This document shows, piece after piece, positions 23,490 through 35,679 of a DNA stretch of 64,000 bases (position 1 is the first letter of the stretch; each line of letters starts with the position of its first letter). The notes beneath the pieces are model-generated. The model saw only the letters and a list, made by a program, of their open reading frames with translations. It made no database searches and was not told where the DNA came from. A program made the translations under genes and the position numbers. Origin of the DNA: Chalciporus piperatus (Eukaryota; Basidiomycota; Agaricomycetes; Boletales; Boletaceae); the NCBI GenBank assembly GCA_038093975.1, contig JBBPTG010000112.1:1-64000 (forward strand), read 5' to 3'.

Positions 23490-23933
23490 CTAGTGCTTCA
23501 ATCCTTTCAGATGTGAGTTAGATGTTTCGACACTTTCGGTTGAGAGGTACGGAAACACGAACGAGTACGCATCTTCCAACTGTTTCGTAATCGCCCATGG
23601 GCTCGGAGGAGACATAGACACGAGTACGATATTTCCACTGGCTTGGGATGACCGAGGAATACCCGTCTGCTCTAGGACAATCGTGTACGCTCCATTGCCC
23701 ACGTTGCGAATGGTCCACTAGAGACAGAAAGGACGATCGTGTTCAGAAAATGAGTACAGAAACATGACAAGGTCTCTCGTCGTCGGTGAAGGATGGCTAC
23801 TTACTACGTTGTCTTGGCCACCGAGAACAACTGGGACTGTAGAACTATCCCAGTTGTTTGCGCCGATTTTGAGAGCAGGGTTTGATGATATAGCAGGCAC
23901 AATGGTATATTTCCCATCACCTGGGCCACTCAT
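23490..23933 (-). CDS. Small beta-trefoil-like protein (ricin-B or mycocypin type)
   Basis: A two-exon minus-strand gene. Exon 1 from ATG 23933 reads MSGPGDGKYTIVPAISSNPA and VPVVLGGQDNV; an 87-nt GTAAGT...TCTAG intron (23718-23804) leads to WTIRNVGNGAYTIVLEQTG, SPPSPWAITKQLEDAYSFVF. The repeated G-x-Y-T-I-V / W-x-I blocks spaced about 40 residues apart are what beta-trefoil lectins and fungal cysteine-protease inhibitors look like. The protein is about 120 aa, short of a full three-lobe trefoil, so either an exon is missed or the gene is truncated. There is no signal peptide, as is usual for cytoplasmic fungal defence lectins. Sugar or protease specificity cannot be told. Confidence 0.5.
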
Positions 23934-25884
23934 TGTATACAGGAAGTTGAAGAGTGAGGGGTGGAATGTAACTGCAGGAGCTCGAGAGGATCTGATGTCC
24001 TACCGCTGAAAGCGAGTGGATTTTATACCGAATCAGCGACGCGAAACCGAATAGAGAGTATGTGGGACCTGCCAGAAGCGTCTCATCAAAAGGAATATGT
24101 ACAAATCGGCTCTGTCGATGGTAAAGCAAAATCCCCGCTGGAAAATGCACTTCTATCCAACTTCCATCAGAACAGTGTCACCACCTGACAAGAACATCAC
24201 ATCAATATTAATGGACTGTACCTCGATGGCATATTCCGGCCGCATTCTGAGCCCATCAAGGATATCCTCGAATCCGTCCTGACGTCGACGAATGCCTTCA
24301 TTCTGGGTATGTATAGACTGGCGGAAGTGACCTGGTGACAACCCCTGTCAAATGTGAGCTCTCCGATGAGTCAGTGATCGCCCAGATGGGGTGGCAAGTA
24401 CTAAGATCACTAACCCCACAGTGACAGCGCGGAAATGACCTGTTTGAATGATCACATGTAAGAGCGATGGGCTGGACCCAATCCATATGACCCTGGCAGT
24501 CAGAACAAACGTTGTTACAGTGCAGGTCAAGCGGCATGTTGGTTGGCGAAGACCTCTCTCGCCTCGGCTTTGCAGCGCAACTCGTGCCAATTCGAACCGC
24601 GGCGAGTCTGAGCCCAGCTGGCGGATTTCCGAGCTGAGGCATTGCTGAGCGCTGAGGCCAGGGGTTTGGATTCGTGAGGGCCAGCCCTGTGGTTTACCGA
24701 GGTCGTTCAAATGCAGAAAAGTCCGAGTCGCAGCGGTAAGTACGGATGGACATAGTAGCCAGAGTTGGAGAAGTGTGTGCAGACACTGATACCCACAGCG
24801 CCAGTTTGGTCCCAGGCAGGTCGTCGACTGATGGCACTTGCACGACGTCGCAACAAGTTTCAAATTTTCCATAGCACATGCATAGGCCATTGTGCATCTC
24901 CCCATTCGTGTTAGCATTCCCGAACGACACCAAGCCGCCGAAAATACTAGCAGAACTTGTCTGCCCCTGTGGCGGGCGATTGGTCGCGATCACGAGCGGG
25001 GCAACCATTTTTCCTGTGCGTAACAGAAGAGATCTTGCAGATGAGAGTGAGAAAGTGGATGCTGTATCGAGTTGTCAATAGTTGAGGAGATCAAACATTG
25101 GCACGTCAAACAGACTTTCGCTTCCCTGAATTTCAAAACCCTTGCTGCGATACCACGGCCCTTGTGATGATCCCATCCCGGACTCTTCGGTATGTGTCTA
25201 GGAGTCATGGGGTCGCGCGTTAACATTGAAGAGAGCTGATTTTACTCAAGTTGGCGGAGTATGCTGCCTCGTGATGACTTCATCCGGGATGATCAATCAG
25301 AGCTCAGGCTGGCTATCAAAATGAATCGCAGCCATACTAGGCGAGTCCGTTGTTGACCATTGCGGATACCTGGGCTTGAATGTGATACACAACAGGACCC
25401 GATTGGCTGTTTGTTCTTTATCACTCACTTCGTCGAGGGACGAAAACCAACCCTCGGTCGGTATCGGCCCTGTCTCCGCATTATATACCACGTCCTCCCC
25501 CACAATTTGGATGGTCAATTGTTTGTGTGTTGGAGTCAATTAACGCATGAAAGTTTGGAGCTGAAGAATCTGAAGAACGCTTTGGACGTGTAATTATCGT
25601 AGTATGGAAAGGCTTGTAGGGGATGTCTGGGGCTGGATTGAACCTGCCAACGCTCGAGACAACCCACACTGAGCCCAGGTTTTATTGCTTCCGGGCCGTC
25701 CCAACCGACTCAAACGTTTTGAGTCCACTGCCATGTAAGGGTATCCTCGTGTCGTCCTAACGTCAACGCGTCAACGTCAACGAATGCTTCATTCTCGGTA
25801 GACTAGAGGAACAAATGGATAAAGGGTGGCTAGCTGCTCGATCACACCACTTGCCTGCCGCTCAACTTCACTCACAAGTTGAAT
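23934..25884. other. Region with scattered minus-strand fragments, no resolved gene
   Basis: On the minus strand several frames look protein-like but do not join cleanly: GIRRRQDGFEDILDGLRMRP and INIDVMFLSGGDTVLMEVG (24150-24340), NGEMHNGLCMCYGKFETCCD (24690-25000), and TGPIPTEGWFSSLDEV with VLLCITFKPRYPQWS (25297-25540). They may be exons of one divergent gene or parts of decayed ones. The rightmost 200 bp form the upstream region of the aldehyde dehydrogenase gene and include CGTCAACGCGTCAACGTCAA. Confidence 0.35.
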
Positions 25885-28052
25885 ATGCAGACGTACGTAC
25901 ATACACCTCTCGAGAACATTCCCAAGGTATTTTTCTCCTAGTCTCTTCTCGCAGGCGAATGTCGCAACGACACCGTGTCTCTGCATCATAGATAAGGGAC
26001 ACCCTTCGAGCGACTTTCAAGCGTGGCGTCACTCGTCCTATCGCATGGCGCAAACGCCAACTCCTCCAACTGGCTCGTATGGCCCAAAACGAGGCCGAAG
26101 CCTTCTGCGATGCGCTCGCCAAAGATCTCGGGAAACCACGTCTTGAAGTTCTGATGGCCGAAGTCGGCGCTGTCATCGATCATGCGATCAAGAGTGCTGA
26201 GCAAGTCGAGGAGTGGGCGAAACCGGAGCATCCAGAGGTGCCTGATTGGCAGGAGGGATGGAAACCAACGTGAGCGATGATGTTTTGATCGTCTTTTTTG
26301 GTCTGAGAGTACTGATGAGTTATGGCATGCTGAATATACACAACGTATGTAGGTTGCTCAAGGCTCCCAAAGGGACTGTACTCATCATCTCGTGAGTCCC
26401 GAGTTGGGGTTATCGTTGGCTTGTCATGACTGGGCTCACGACACTTCATTTCTTTCGAATGAAAAAGACCATGGAACTACCCTATGGTCCTCTCCTTTCA
26501 ACCTCTCATGGGGGCCATCGCTGCCGGATGCTGCGCAGTGATCAAACCTTCGGAGGCCGTACCTCACTGCTCCCAGCTCATCGCCGAACTTCTTCCCAAG
26601 TACCTTGACCCTTCCGCCTACTGCGTCGTTAACGGTGCCATTGCGGAAGCATCCAAACTTCTCGAACTCCAATGGGATCATATCTTTTATACTGGCAACA
26701 GTAGAGTTGCTCGGATCGTCTCGGCTGCGGCTGCGAAACATCTCACTCCGCTCACCCTGGAACTCGGTGGGAAGAGCCCGGTGGTCGTGGATTCTGCTTA
26801 TGACATGGAATTGGCTGCGAAGCGTATCTTATGGGGAAAATGTAACAACGCTGGTCAGGTATTCTTAGCTTTAATTTTTGTGTTTCTTGCAATTGATGAA
26901 CGGAATGGTAGATTTGCGTCGCCCCGGATTATATCCTTTGTCACTGGACTAAACAGGAGGAACTTGTCAAAGGGTTCGAGAAGGCTTACACGTCTTTCTT
27001 CCCCGATGGTGCGTTGGGTGACAAGCACTTTGGAAGTATCGTGAGCGACATGCACTTTACCCGCCTGAGCTCCTTGCTCGATCGCACGAGCGGTGAAAAG
27101 GTAACGGATGTCATGCAAGGAAGGAAAGATGTCAGAAAGAAGCGGTTTGAGCCCACCGTGGTAAAGAACGTGAAGGATGGTGACTCTTTGCTTGAAGAGT
27201 GAGTGATTCATGCCACCACCTGCAAAATCTGGGGTTCGGATCAGCTCATCACATACCCCCGTTGACAGAGAACTGTTTGGACCGATTATTCCGATTATTC
27301 CTATTGATGGAATAGACGAAGCCATAGCCTTTATCAATGAGCGGTACGATTCCCTATTACTCCGCCGAAAACCCTGATCTTATTCGAAGGCCAAAAGACC
27401 TCACCCTCTCGTGTTGTACACGTTCACGGAGGATCCTATTCTCAAACAAAGACGTTGGTGATCCTCATACCCCGATGGACCTTGCCTTCTCACGCGACGC
27501 GACATCTAGTTATCGATGAAACCCAGAGCGGCGCCATCGTTTTCAATGATACGTTTCAGCACCTTGCCGGTGAGTCACATGGCCTATATCCTTCAAGTTG
27601 TACCTGTTCAGGCTTGACGTCACTGTTGCAATGGCTGCTCCACACTACTTCTCGTCCCTTTTCCTTTGGTGGTTTGTGCTGATGAGGATCTTGCAGTGGA
27701 CGGACTGCCGTTCGCTGGCGTAGGCGAATCGGGATGTGAGTGCTCGACTGATTCAACTCCATTATGAACTTATCTTGATGTCCGACTTAGACGGATACCA
27801 GACCCTGAAGTACACCTTCGACACGTTCACACAGCTCAGAAGCTCCATCGACATGCCAAAAGAGTGAGTTATTTCCGCCTTCTGTTTACTCTGAAACACC
27901 ATGACGTCTTTGGTGAATTGGCGTCTGATCGCTTCATTAGAGCTGAGCCTTTCTTGGAACTGAGATATCCGCCATATGGTCCGGAGGCGGTTCAAGCGCT
28001 GGCAGCCGCAGCTTGCATGCCTATTCCTCAAAACTCTCCAACCGGCAACTGA
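25885..28052 (+). CDS. Aldehyde dehydrogenase (class 3 / fatty aldehyde type)
   Basis: NAD(P)-dependent oxidation of aldehydes to acids. The start at ATG 25885 (MQTYVHTPLENIPK) splices at AAG|GTATTT to IRDTLRATFKRGVTRPIAWR, the N-terminus typical of class 3 enzymes. Exons follow with LLKAPKGTVLIIS, the PWNYPM block (intron-split), AIAAGCCAVIKPSEAVPHCS, FYTGNSRVARIV, the ELGGKSP motif with the catalytic glutamate, and NAGQ joined to ICVAPDY, which supplies the catalytic cysteine. Later exons give ELFGPIIPIIPID, the join INER|PHPLVLYTFTED, SGAIVFNDTFQHL, DGLPFAGVGESG and a C-terminal FLELRYPPYGPEAVQAL with stop at 28052. Every core motif is present. A C-terminal membrane anchor, present in yeast Hfd1 and human ALDH3A2, is not obvious, so the product may be soluble. 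Confidence 0.92.
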
Positions 28053-28576
28053 GATCTGACCTCGTCGTGTGCGTGAGTCGATGGACGTGTAAGAGGGAAG
28101 ATCATCTAGGGTAGTGTACTAGGGTGGTGTGCGGCTGTGAAATTATGATTCAGAAGGGATTCGAACGATGAGATACGCAAATGGCAGAAATGCCCCAGTC
28201 GAGAGAGGCGGAGTACTGTCATCGTTTCGATCGGTACTCGTGGATAACGTGGGTATGACTCGCAGCTGGTGTACAAACGTTCTTGATCCTTACAGGTTGC
28301 GCTTGGTGGCTATAAGCCAGCACGAATTAGCTTCTCCCCGCCCAGATGGTTCAGCCTGACAGCAGCTGTCCAGGGAGACCCCGACTTCTGGGTAAAATCC
28401 GAGTCGTTCTGACTTGGCGTTGCCACAATCTTGCAGCAGTCGTCAGCTAAGATCTTAGCTTCAACATGCTCCACTTATACGACCAAGTCAACTGATCGTG
28501 AGCCACCCCCGCAGCATGCATCAACCAGAGAGTAAGCACGATAATGTCGGCTCAGTGTCAGCGTGGTGCAACAGTG
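28053..28576. other. Intergenic downstream of aldehyde dehydrogenase
   Basis: No supported coding sequence; short frames only. Confidence 0.4.
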
Positions 28577-28990
28577 CTACGCACGCGTGACCGGAAGTGG
28601 GCCAGTAAGAGACGGTGAGTTAATGCGCGTATGACAGGAGTTCCTCAACGCGAACGAGCATATATGCAGCATTACCGCATTAGTTTGGGACCCACTTTCG
28701 GTGTAGGTGCTATCCCAGGCATTGGATGGAGAAGAGGGTTCGCCCAGCCTGAGTGCTGCGATGCCTGTGAAATTCCCATGCCAGCGCTCTGTGTTAGCGG
28801 CAGCAGAGACGACCTTGAATGAATCCCAGTCCTCGTTGTCCTTTCCAGAGGGTGTATGCACTTTCCTTGAAGGAGCGTGACGGTGTACTTAGGCATACCA
28901 GCGATTTCTCGACTGACCACGTCATCCAAATCAAGCATTAACGGTACCACACCGCCGTTCGTCGCCCATACCTCGGTACATCCAGCGCAC
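28577..28990 (-). pseudogene. Fragment of a small beta-strand-rich gene, frameshifted
   Basis: Minus-strand sequence reads EVWATNGGVVPLMLDLDDVV and GMPKYTVTLLQGK, then, after a one-base frame change, VHTPSGKDNEDWDSFKVVSA. The Y-T-V-T-L and W-x-x-F-K-V-V pattern resembles the trefoil-like gene at 23490-23933, suggesting a decayed relative. The frame change could be a missed intron, so the pseudogene call is tentative. Confidence 0.35.
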
Positions 28991-31792
28991 TCACGTTCTG
29001 TACCAAGACCACTGAACGTGAGCCATCCTTACGACAAGTATCACCCAGTGATCAACGCATACAAGGTCGATCACTGTCAACTCAGCGTAACAATGCTATG
29101 CACGTGTGGTTTGGAGTGCACATGAAGCACAGAGGGTGACCAGAGGCGAGGGACTACGCATCGGAAGGGATGTTCTGCTGAAATAAACGTACGCTGATTG
29201 GTCCACGATAAAGGAACCTGAAGACCTGATGGTCCACGTCATAGACATCTTCTGGAAGCCGCGACTGCCACCCCCTGACCAGTGGAAGGAGGGGAAGGAA
29301 GCAGTGGTCAGAGGTAAAGAGTCGTCGCACAGCAAGCTGACTCTTTATATCTGTGTTCGAGAAAAGGTTGCGTCATTGACGAATCTCAAAATTTCCCTTT
29401 TTCGGCAACGCGCCACTAACACGCTGCTCTTGCGTCAAAGCAGCACCCGCCTTGGTCAAGCCATCTAATATGTCCAGGTCGCTAACGAAGTGTACTCATC
29501 AAGGCGTAGAGATCTAATGACACCATACGTTATTTTCAGCAGTTCGCTCATGCATTTGGGCTGCAGTTCCATGAACCCTCTTTACCACTGAAAAGGCTCC
29601 ACTCACCATCGCACAAGTGAAAATCATCGGGCTTCACCGCGACGAAGCGATCGCGGCGAAGAACCCTCCGCGTCGGGCCCAGTTTCGTCTCCCCCCTGCA
29701 TCCTCTCTGGATTTGAGGTCCAGATGGGGAGCCAACGTCTCTGTAAGAAAGTTTTCGCATAGTGGCGAAGAGTTGTCCCTCAAGTCATTCCCCTTTTGGT
29801 AGAAGTCCACAACCCTGTAAGTTAAGTAGAAGCCTAGGAAGTCTTCTCTCGCTACCCTGAAACCACGACCAGACATTGAAAGTCGCCTGTGGAGGTATAT
29901 CCACAGTAGCATGCGGGGCCACTGGCACTGTTCGTTCTGCACGAAATCTCTCTACCCTCAATTATCATGCATTCCGAAGGGGTAAAGAAGGGAGGCTCGA
30001 GGTCGGGCGGGAGTATATCTGCCTTCATCTTTGGTCAGACGGTGAGGAGGAAGTAGAACCCCCGTGGTTGAATCGGACAACTTGCCGAGAATATCCTGCA
30101 ACGGTAAGCCCGGAACACCTCCCTGACAGTAGTGACACGAGTGCGGGTCCGCCGATCTTGAGTGATGGTGGCGGACGGGATTCTGTGGCCGAGGGGAATG
30201 CATATTGCTTGGTCTCCTACGTATTCCGAGTGACGACGGTTGGCCTGACTGTTTGTCGTATATTCATCATTCCACACCATAGTTCCATACACACTTCCCA
30301 TGTGGATAACCTGAGAGCCATCTGAACCACCTATACGTACCAGATGCTATCAAGTTGGGATAAAATAAATGGGCGCAATGTTGCGCGAATACAGAGCCCT
30401 ACAGTTCATAGTATCGGAGATATAATTACCATCAGCTTGTATGTTACATGAACGATTGACCACTCACCAAACGGAGCTAGTCATATGAACGATCCATCAC
30501 GAACAAGAATGGAGCTATCCTATATTTTCAGATGTCAGTGAGGATAGAGCGGCACGTATACATTTCCGGGCCTTCTCTTTCTCCGGTCACTCAGAAAATA
30601 ATGCCTCCCGAGTCTCGTGAATTTAGCACTGACGAATGAGAGCAAAGGCGGCTTAGCAAACAGAAGCAACAGAAATAGAAAAGTGTGGGAAGCATAGAAA
30701 CACTTCAGAAGGGCTGTGTACATGTGATAGATCGGGCGAGCGAAATTGCGTGTAGAAAAGCCAGCGAAACGAAGTTGGCAGTACCCTCGGGTTAAATGGG
30801 GGACTCACTAACACGCAAACTCCACTCATCTCGCACTCAGAGAGGCGAGCGACTAGGCATATCCAGAACCCGCCGAAACGGAACGAGAATCCGTGAGATC
30901 CTCAGTCGCTGTAAATAAAAACGTCTGACACTTACGCAGCGCTTTCGGCCTCTGGGAGCAAGAATAACTCGAATGTCGATTATAATAATCCGTTTCTGTG
31001 TTGTCGATGCTGGTAGAGCATGGGAGAGCGAAAAGGATGTCACGGCAATGACGAACTCTATGTTTTCTGGAAGTTTCGGCCGGATATGATCATCGTGCGC
31101 GTTGAGATCGTTTTAAGTATCGGATGGCACATACTTGCGTTCAGACCCATACTGCAACCGATCCAATGGATAGCTTGAAGCCCTGGAGAGTCAAACTTGA
31201 TGAGTCGGGAAGGACGATCAGTTGTGCGGAAAAGAGATGCAAATTGCCAGCTGATGATGGGTTAACACGAGAAGTCCAAAATCATGTCGCCATATGGACG
31301 CAGCTGGCGTGATAGAGCTCGAGCCTATCGAGACATACAGAAACTGGGGCTGGAGGGTTGGCCAATCTTCGTTCCAACGTCTAGGGTTGGATCTTTCCCA
31401 AAATTTTCTTTGACTTTGCCTGGCAGCCAGCAGAAAGTTCCGTCCTGCCGTGTGAGTCAACTTGACAGGTGGTGACAGGTGCTTTGCCACTGTTGTCACT
31501 GTCCGCCAGTTGTCGCCCTCGTCGTCGTCGTGTTCATCAAGCCTGTCGGCAGAGATCGCGGGAACGCAAATTGACAAAACCTGTTCGATCACTTGCAATT
31601 CTCATACCAAACCTCCCAACAAGGACTTCCAACGACGACGGAAAGTAGCTTGCCAAATACCCCCGAAGGTGAGAACGACCGACACGAAGCTACACTTCTC
31701 GCTGAGAACCACTTTAAACCAGCTACAATATATCTTATAGCACACTAGCCAAATCAGTGTAGGAAGCCGTTCTCGACGGCTCGCCGGCGGTC
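28991..31792. other. Gene-poor 2.8-kb stretch
   Basis: Scattered minus-strand frames (29548-29942, 29958-30301, 31218-31598) have some protein-like composition but no domain, start or consistent splice pattern; some could be remnants of the small beta-trefoil family (for example PPPSLKIGGPALVSLLSG near 30180, compared with SSNPALKIGANNWDS in the intact gene). No tRNA or transposon ends are visible. The last few hundred bases are the upstream region of the MFSD5-type gene. Confidence 0.35.
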
Positions 31793-33396
31793 ATGGTTGC
31801 CTTCTATGAACTGCAGCTGATCCTCCTCGTTTCCTCTTGTCTGGTCTTCCTCCTCCTCGAACGCCATGTGATGAATCCGGCGGATGATCTCAGCGGAACG
31901 ACGGCATTACTATTCACACGGTCGTTTACGCCATTGTCATGGGTGAGCATGCCAGCTGCTATCTGGGATGCAGCCTGTTGATGTTTGACCTCTTCCCGTC
32001 GCTCGTGAACAGGCGCCGATTGGCTCCAAGGGCCTTATGTCTACTCTCTATACCGCGAACAATATGGGATGCCGGAAAGGATGGTTGCAGTGTTGTTCGT
32101 CACCGGGTTCATGTCCGCTGGCTTGACGGCCCCCTTAGTCGGCGTATGGGCAGATCAGCAGTACGTGTTCTTCCCTCCCGACCAATCCTCATCTGAACAC
32201 CGCGCCAGTGGTCGCAAGAAGCTATGTCTCGTATTCTGCATCACGTACACTTTTGCGTGTCTCTGTTTCAACGTGCCATACCTCCCTGTTCTCATCCTTG
32301 GGCGTCTCACTGCGGGAGTGTCCACCTCCATTCTTTACTCTGCCTTTGAGTCGTGGTTGGTCTCCACCGCCAACTCGCTGACGATACCATCTTCAGATCT
32401 CTCGATCATCTTCGGTCGTGCGACCCTCGTCAATGGGCTTGTCGCAACGGCAGCAGGGATAGGGAGCAATCAGTTGGTGAACTTCACGAGATCGTTTGCA
32501 TCGCCGTTCATTGCAAGTGGAGGGCTACTCATCCTTGCATATTTCGTGATTAAAGCCAGCTGGACGGAGAACTATGGCAGTGGAGGTGGTACAGCCGTCG
32601 CCAGCGCGGATCTGTTCCAGTTGAGGCGGCTTGGCCAAGCTTGGAAGATCGTGCGCAGCGGTGAATCCTATCTTAGACGTGGTGTAGTCGGATTACTGAT
32701 CGGACGCCTTCAGATCCTGTACTGTTGGTGATTGGTTTGACCCAGACATGCTTCGAAGGGTCGATGTACCTCTTTGTTTTCGTCTGGGTTCCATCCCTTC
32801 AAGAAGCCTCTCCTTCCTTCCCAACAATCGCCCTTCCTCTCGGCTACATCTTTTCGTCGTTCATGATCTCCATGATGCTCGGTTCTCTCCTCTATACCGC
32901 CATCACATCCTACACACCACCACCCTCACTAGGCTCACGTCCCGATTCATCCCTGACGCTCCACGGAAAACTCAGCAGTCTTGTCTGTGCAGTGAGCGCA
33001 GTGTCCCTCGCACTCAGCACGCGTTCGGACAGCGAGAGAGTGCGCTTTTGGGCATTTTGTGCGTTTGAGGCATGCGTCGGCATGTATTACCCCGTGCAAG
33101 GAATGTTGAGGGGAACTTTGATCTCGAACGAACATCGCGCTACGGTCAGTTTTCGTTCCCTGCGAATCCGAAACGACATCTCGCTTACAATTGTTGTATA
33201 GTTGTCAGCGTTGTTCCGCGTCCCGTTGAACATTTTCGTCGTGGTGTCCCTTATGACGGGTGTCTCGTCTGCTCGGAACGCAGTCCTCTCAGCATGCTCG
33301 TTGATGCTCGCCTTTTCCGCACTCATGACGGCCTGTATCGTCGTTCCAAAGGTGGATGACATTTCGCCGCCGGAAACCAACATCCGTCCCGAGTAA
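31793..33396 (+). CDS. MFSD5-type molybdate-anion transporter (major facilitator superfamily)
   Basis: Begins MVAFYELQLILLVSSCLVFL at ATG 31793. Splicing across GTGAGC...GAACAG gives the family hallmark ADWLQGPYVYSLYREQYGM, then MVAVLFVTGFMSAGLTAPLV and, across GTACGT...GCCAG, the cytoplasmic-loop motif ADQ-HGRKK. LGRLTAGVSTSILYSAFESW LVS is the second hallmark. Further helices include GLLILAYFVIKASW, SMYLFVFVWVPSLQ, YIFSSFMISMMLGSLLYTA, FEACVGMYYPVQG and NIFVVVSLMTGVSS. About 12 membrane segments fit. The related algal and human proteins take up molybdate at the plasma membrane, feeding molybdenum-cofactor synthesis; the role here is by analogy. The stop is at 33396 after PETNIRPE. Confidence 0.88.
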
Positions 33397-33888
33397 AGGG
33401 ATGGATGTGTCGAAGCCAAACGTGCCGCTACCCACATAACCATATAAACATATCTATCCTAACCATTCCGCCTCTACCCTGGACCGCACTCGCAATTAGA
33501 AATATCATATTGCCGTTCGTGTCATAGGACTCGGCTTCGGGTTTGATTACACAGAAAATCAAAAAAGATTCGGAGCCTTGACGAACTGGCGATACGATGG
33601 ATTTTTTATGTATTCCATCTCCCTTGATACCCATGCCTGTACCATAATCTCGATATACTTGATGGACCTACTTAGCTCGCGGAGAATCTGGGCGAAGACA
33701 TTCGTATACGTACTGCAATGCCTGTATCTCGATCAACCCACTATTGCGACCGAATATATCATCTTTCGAAGGTTCCAGTTGGATACTGCAAGTTTGTTCC
33801 AAGTGATTATCGCTTTGTTTTTCGAAAGCAATCTATGACTCGCACTCTGATACAACAGGCTCGCATCTGCAACTTACAGCTGGAGCTG
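33397..33888. other. Intergenic, convergent 3' ends
   Basis: Lies between the plus-strand transporter and the minus-strand Cys-rich gene. AT-rich, no supported gene. Confidence 0.4.
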
Positions 33889-35421
33889 CTAACCGGTCAA
33901 TCCTCCATAGAAACACCATTGTCTTTGGTCGTCTACAAATGGTCCTAGAGAGGAGTAAAGCTGTCGACGCATTCGAAAAATAAGCCCCGAGCGCCCGTGC
34001 TTACCTGCTCTCCAGCAGACCTTGGAGGACGCGAAGCCATATAGGGCGGATCCTCGATCGGAGATACGTAACATCTCGTGCACACCGTTGTGTTGGAAGA
34101 CGAATGCTGAGACTGTTGGGTACACACGCCACAAATACGATTGTTGCAAGAGGAGCATCTGAGTGTACGAGGAGAGCAACCATCACAGATGGGACCGTGG
34201 CATTCCTCGCATCGTTCGACGAACGTGACTGCGGATGTCTGGTCTTCTCCAAGGATGGGTTCCTCTTCGATACAATCGTTGCAAAGTCGGGGTTTCTTGC
34301 AGGTGCGACAGATTTCACAGTAGTCGCACCCATGATATTGCAGGCAGTAGGTACGCCTACAACGGGGACAGGTGGTAAACCGTGGGCAGGCAAAGCCACC
34401 GGCGCCGTCTGTGCAGACGTTGCAAGTCCATGTGAAACCACATACGCAACCACGTCCCCGAATGTCGGCGACGCAGTCAGGGCAGTAGCTTCCGGGGATA
34501 TGGAGACGACGCGGCAGCCCAATTAATGATGGGCAGACAGCTAAATCACCACTGCAGGATTGCCAGCTCGACGCAATTCCAGCCTCGACGCAAAACGCGC
34601 ATGGGCCCGGTTTTCGTGGATGAGACCTCTTGATCGACTCTTGGTCCGACTCGGATAAGCCCGCGAGCTCCTCGGAGCTCAATGTGACATGCCCAAAGCA
34701 CCATTCTAGGTCTGGGGGATCTCTCCAGAGTTGGCAAGTTGGACATTGGACGAGAGCAGCGTCAATGCCTTTGGTGTTTAAGCATTGATGACATGAGAAG
34801 ATCGACCGAATGTCGCACCACTGACCCTCGGTCGCGACTGAGGCCGGACAGCCACGAGGGCAAGCTACGACGGCATCGCAGTCGCGACACGTGCGGAGGA
34901 GCTTACGACACAAAGGGCAAGTCAACAGGTCAACTTGAAGGAAGGGACTTGAGTCGACGATGACGCCAAGTTGGATCAATCGATCCCGAAACTTCTGCAG
35001 GAAATGAGACGTATTCAGTTTGTAGGGCTAGAATGGCTCGTACCTGTGTCCTTTTCAAGAGATTGTTGGCATACTTTCGCAGCTCCATAGCAGCATCTGT
35101 GGCTTCGACAGAGAATATGTCGCCAGGCTCGGGGTGGTGGTCACTGGCAGCTTCTGAGATTTGCAGCGTTTTGAGGTCGATATCGATATCGTACTCAGGG
35201 GGAGTTCTCTGTGAAGTGGGCCTACATCGCACGGAAACTTGCAGTCTGGAGAGCTCGGAGAAATCAGGGGCAGGCTGAAGGTGAAAAACAACGATATTCG
35301 TGCGGGAATGCAAGTTGAGGTCCTTGAGAAGTTTTAAGGCGTGTGTGTGGATGGATGGGCTGGAATCGTAGTAGAACCAAGTTTGAATACTGAGGAACGT
35401 GGTCATCGGGACGGTGGTCAT
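33889..35421 (-). CDS. Cysteine-rich protein, array copy 1 (unnamed family)
   Basis: ATG at 35421 (MTTVPMTTFLSIQ). The N-terminal ~150 residues lack cysteine clusters and include NIVVFHLQPAPDFSELSRLQ, SVRCRPT and DAAMELRKYANNLLKRTQ. A 49-nt intron (34995-35043) leads to KFRDRLIQLGVIVDSSPFLQ and then about 300 residues packed with C-x2-C knuckles: TCPLC, CRDCDAVVACP, CHQCLNTKG, QCPTCQLW, CAFCVEAG, CPDCVADIRGRGCVCG, CPRCRRTYC, CEICRTCKKPRLCNDCIEEE, CDGCSPRTLRCSSCNNRICG, CTRC. This density suggests several zinc-binding modules of RING/B-box-like type, but no classical RING spacing can be fixed. A 44-nt intron (33961-34004) precedes a short last exon ending at 33889. Role unknown; ubiquitin-related function is only a guess. 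Confidence 0.75.
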
Positions 35422-35679
35422 CTTGCTGCAGTCTTGCAAGGTGATGGAAGTTGGAACAAAGGCTTGGTCTGTACATATTACTACTGCCTATTAGAGCTCG
35501 AGCTTTGGGATACAATCACTAACTTCAAGTTGTCGTAGTTCTCTCCGTTTTTCCTGATCACCCTGTCCTCGGTGATCTCGCAAACATCTCAGGTTCCCCC
35601 AGGGAATGCAGTGTGACAGAACAAGAGGGTCAACGTGGAATTGGTATACATTACTTTGGAACATGATCATCCACACCAT

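Noticed and set aside
28150..28175. GATTCGAAC resembling a tRNA T-loop on the minus strand
   Set aside because: The flanking bases do not pair as a T-stem and no anticodon arm or acceptor stem follows.
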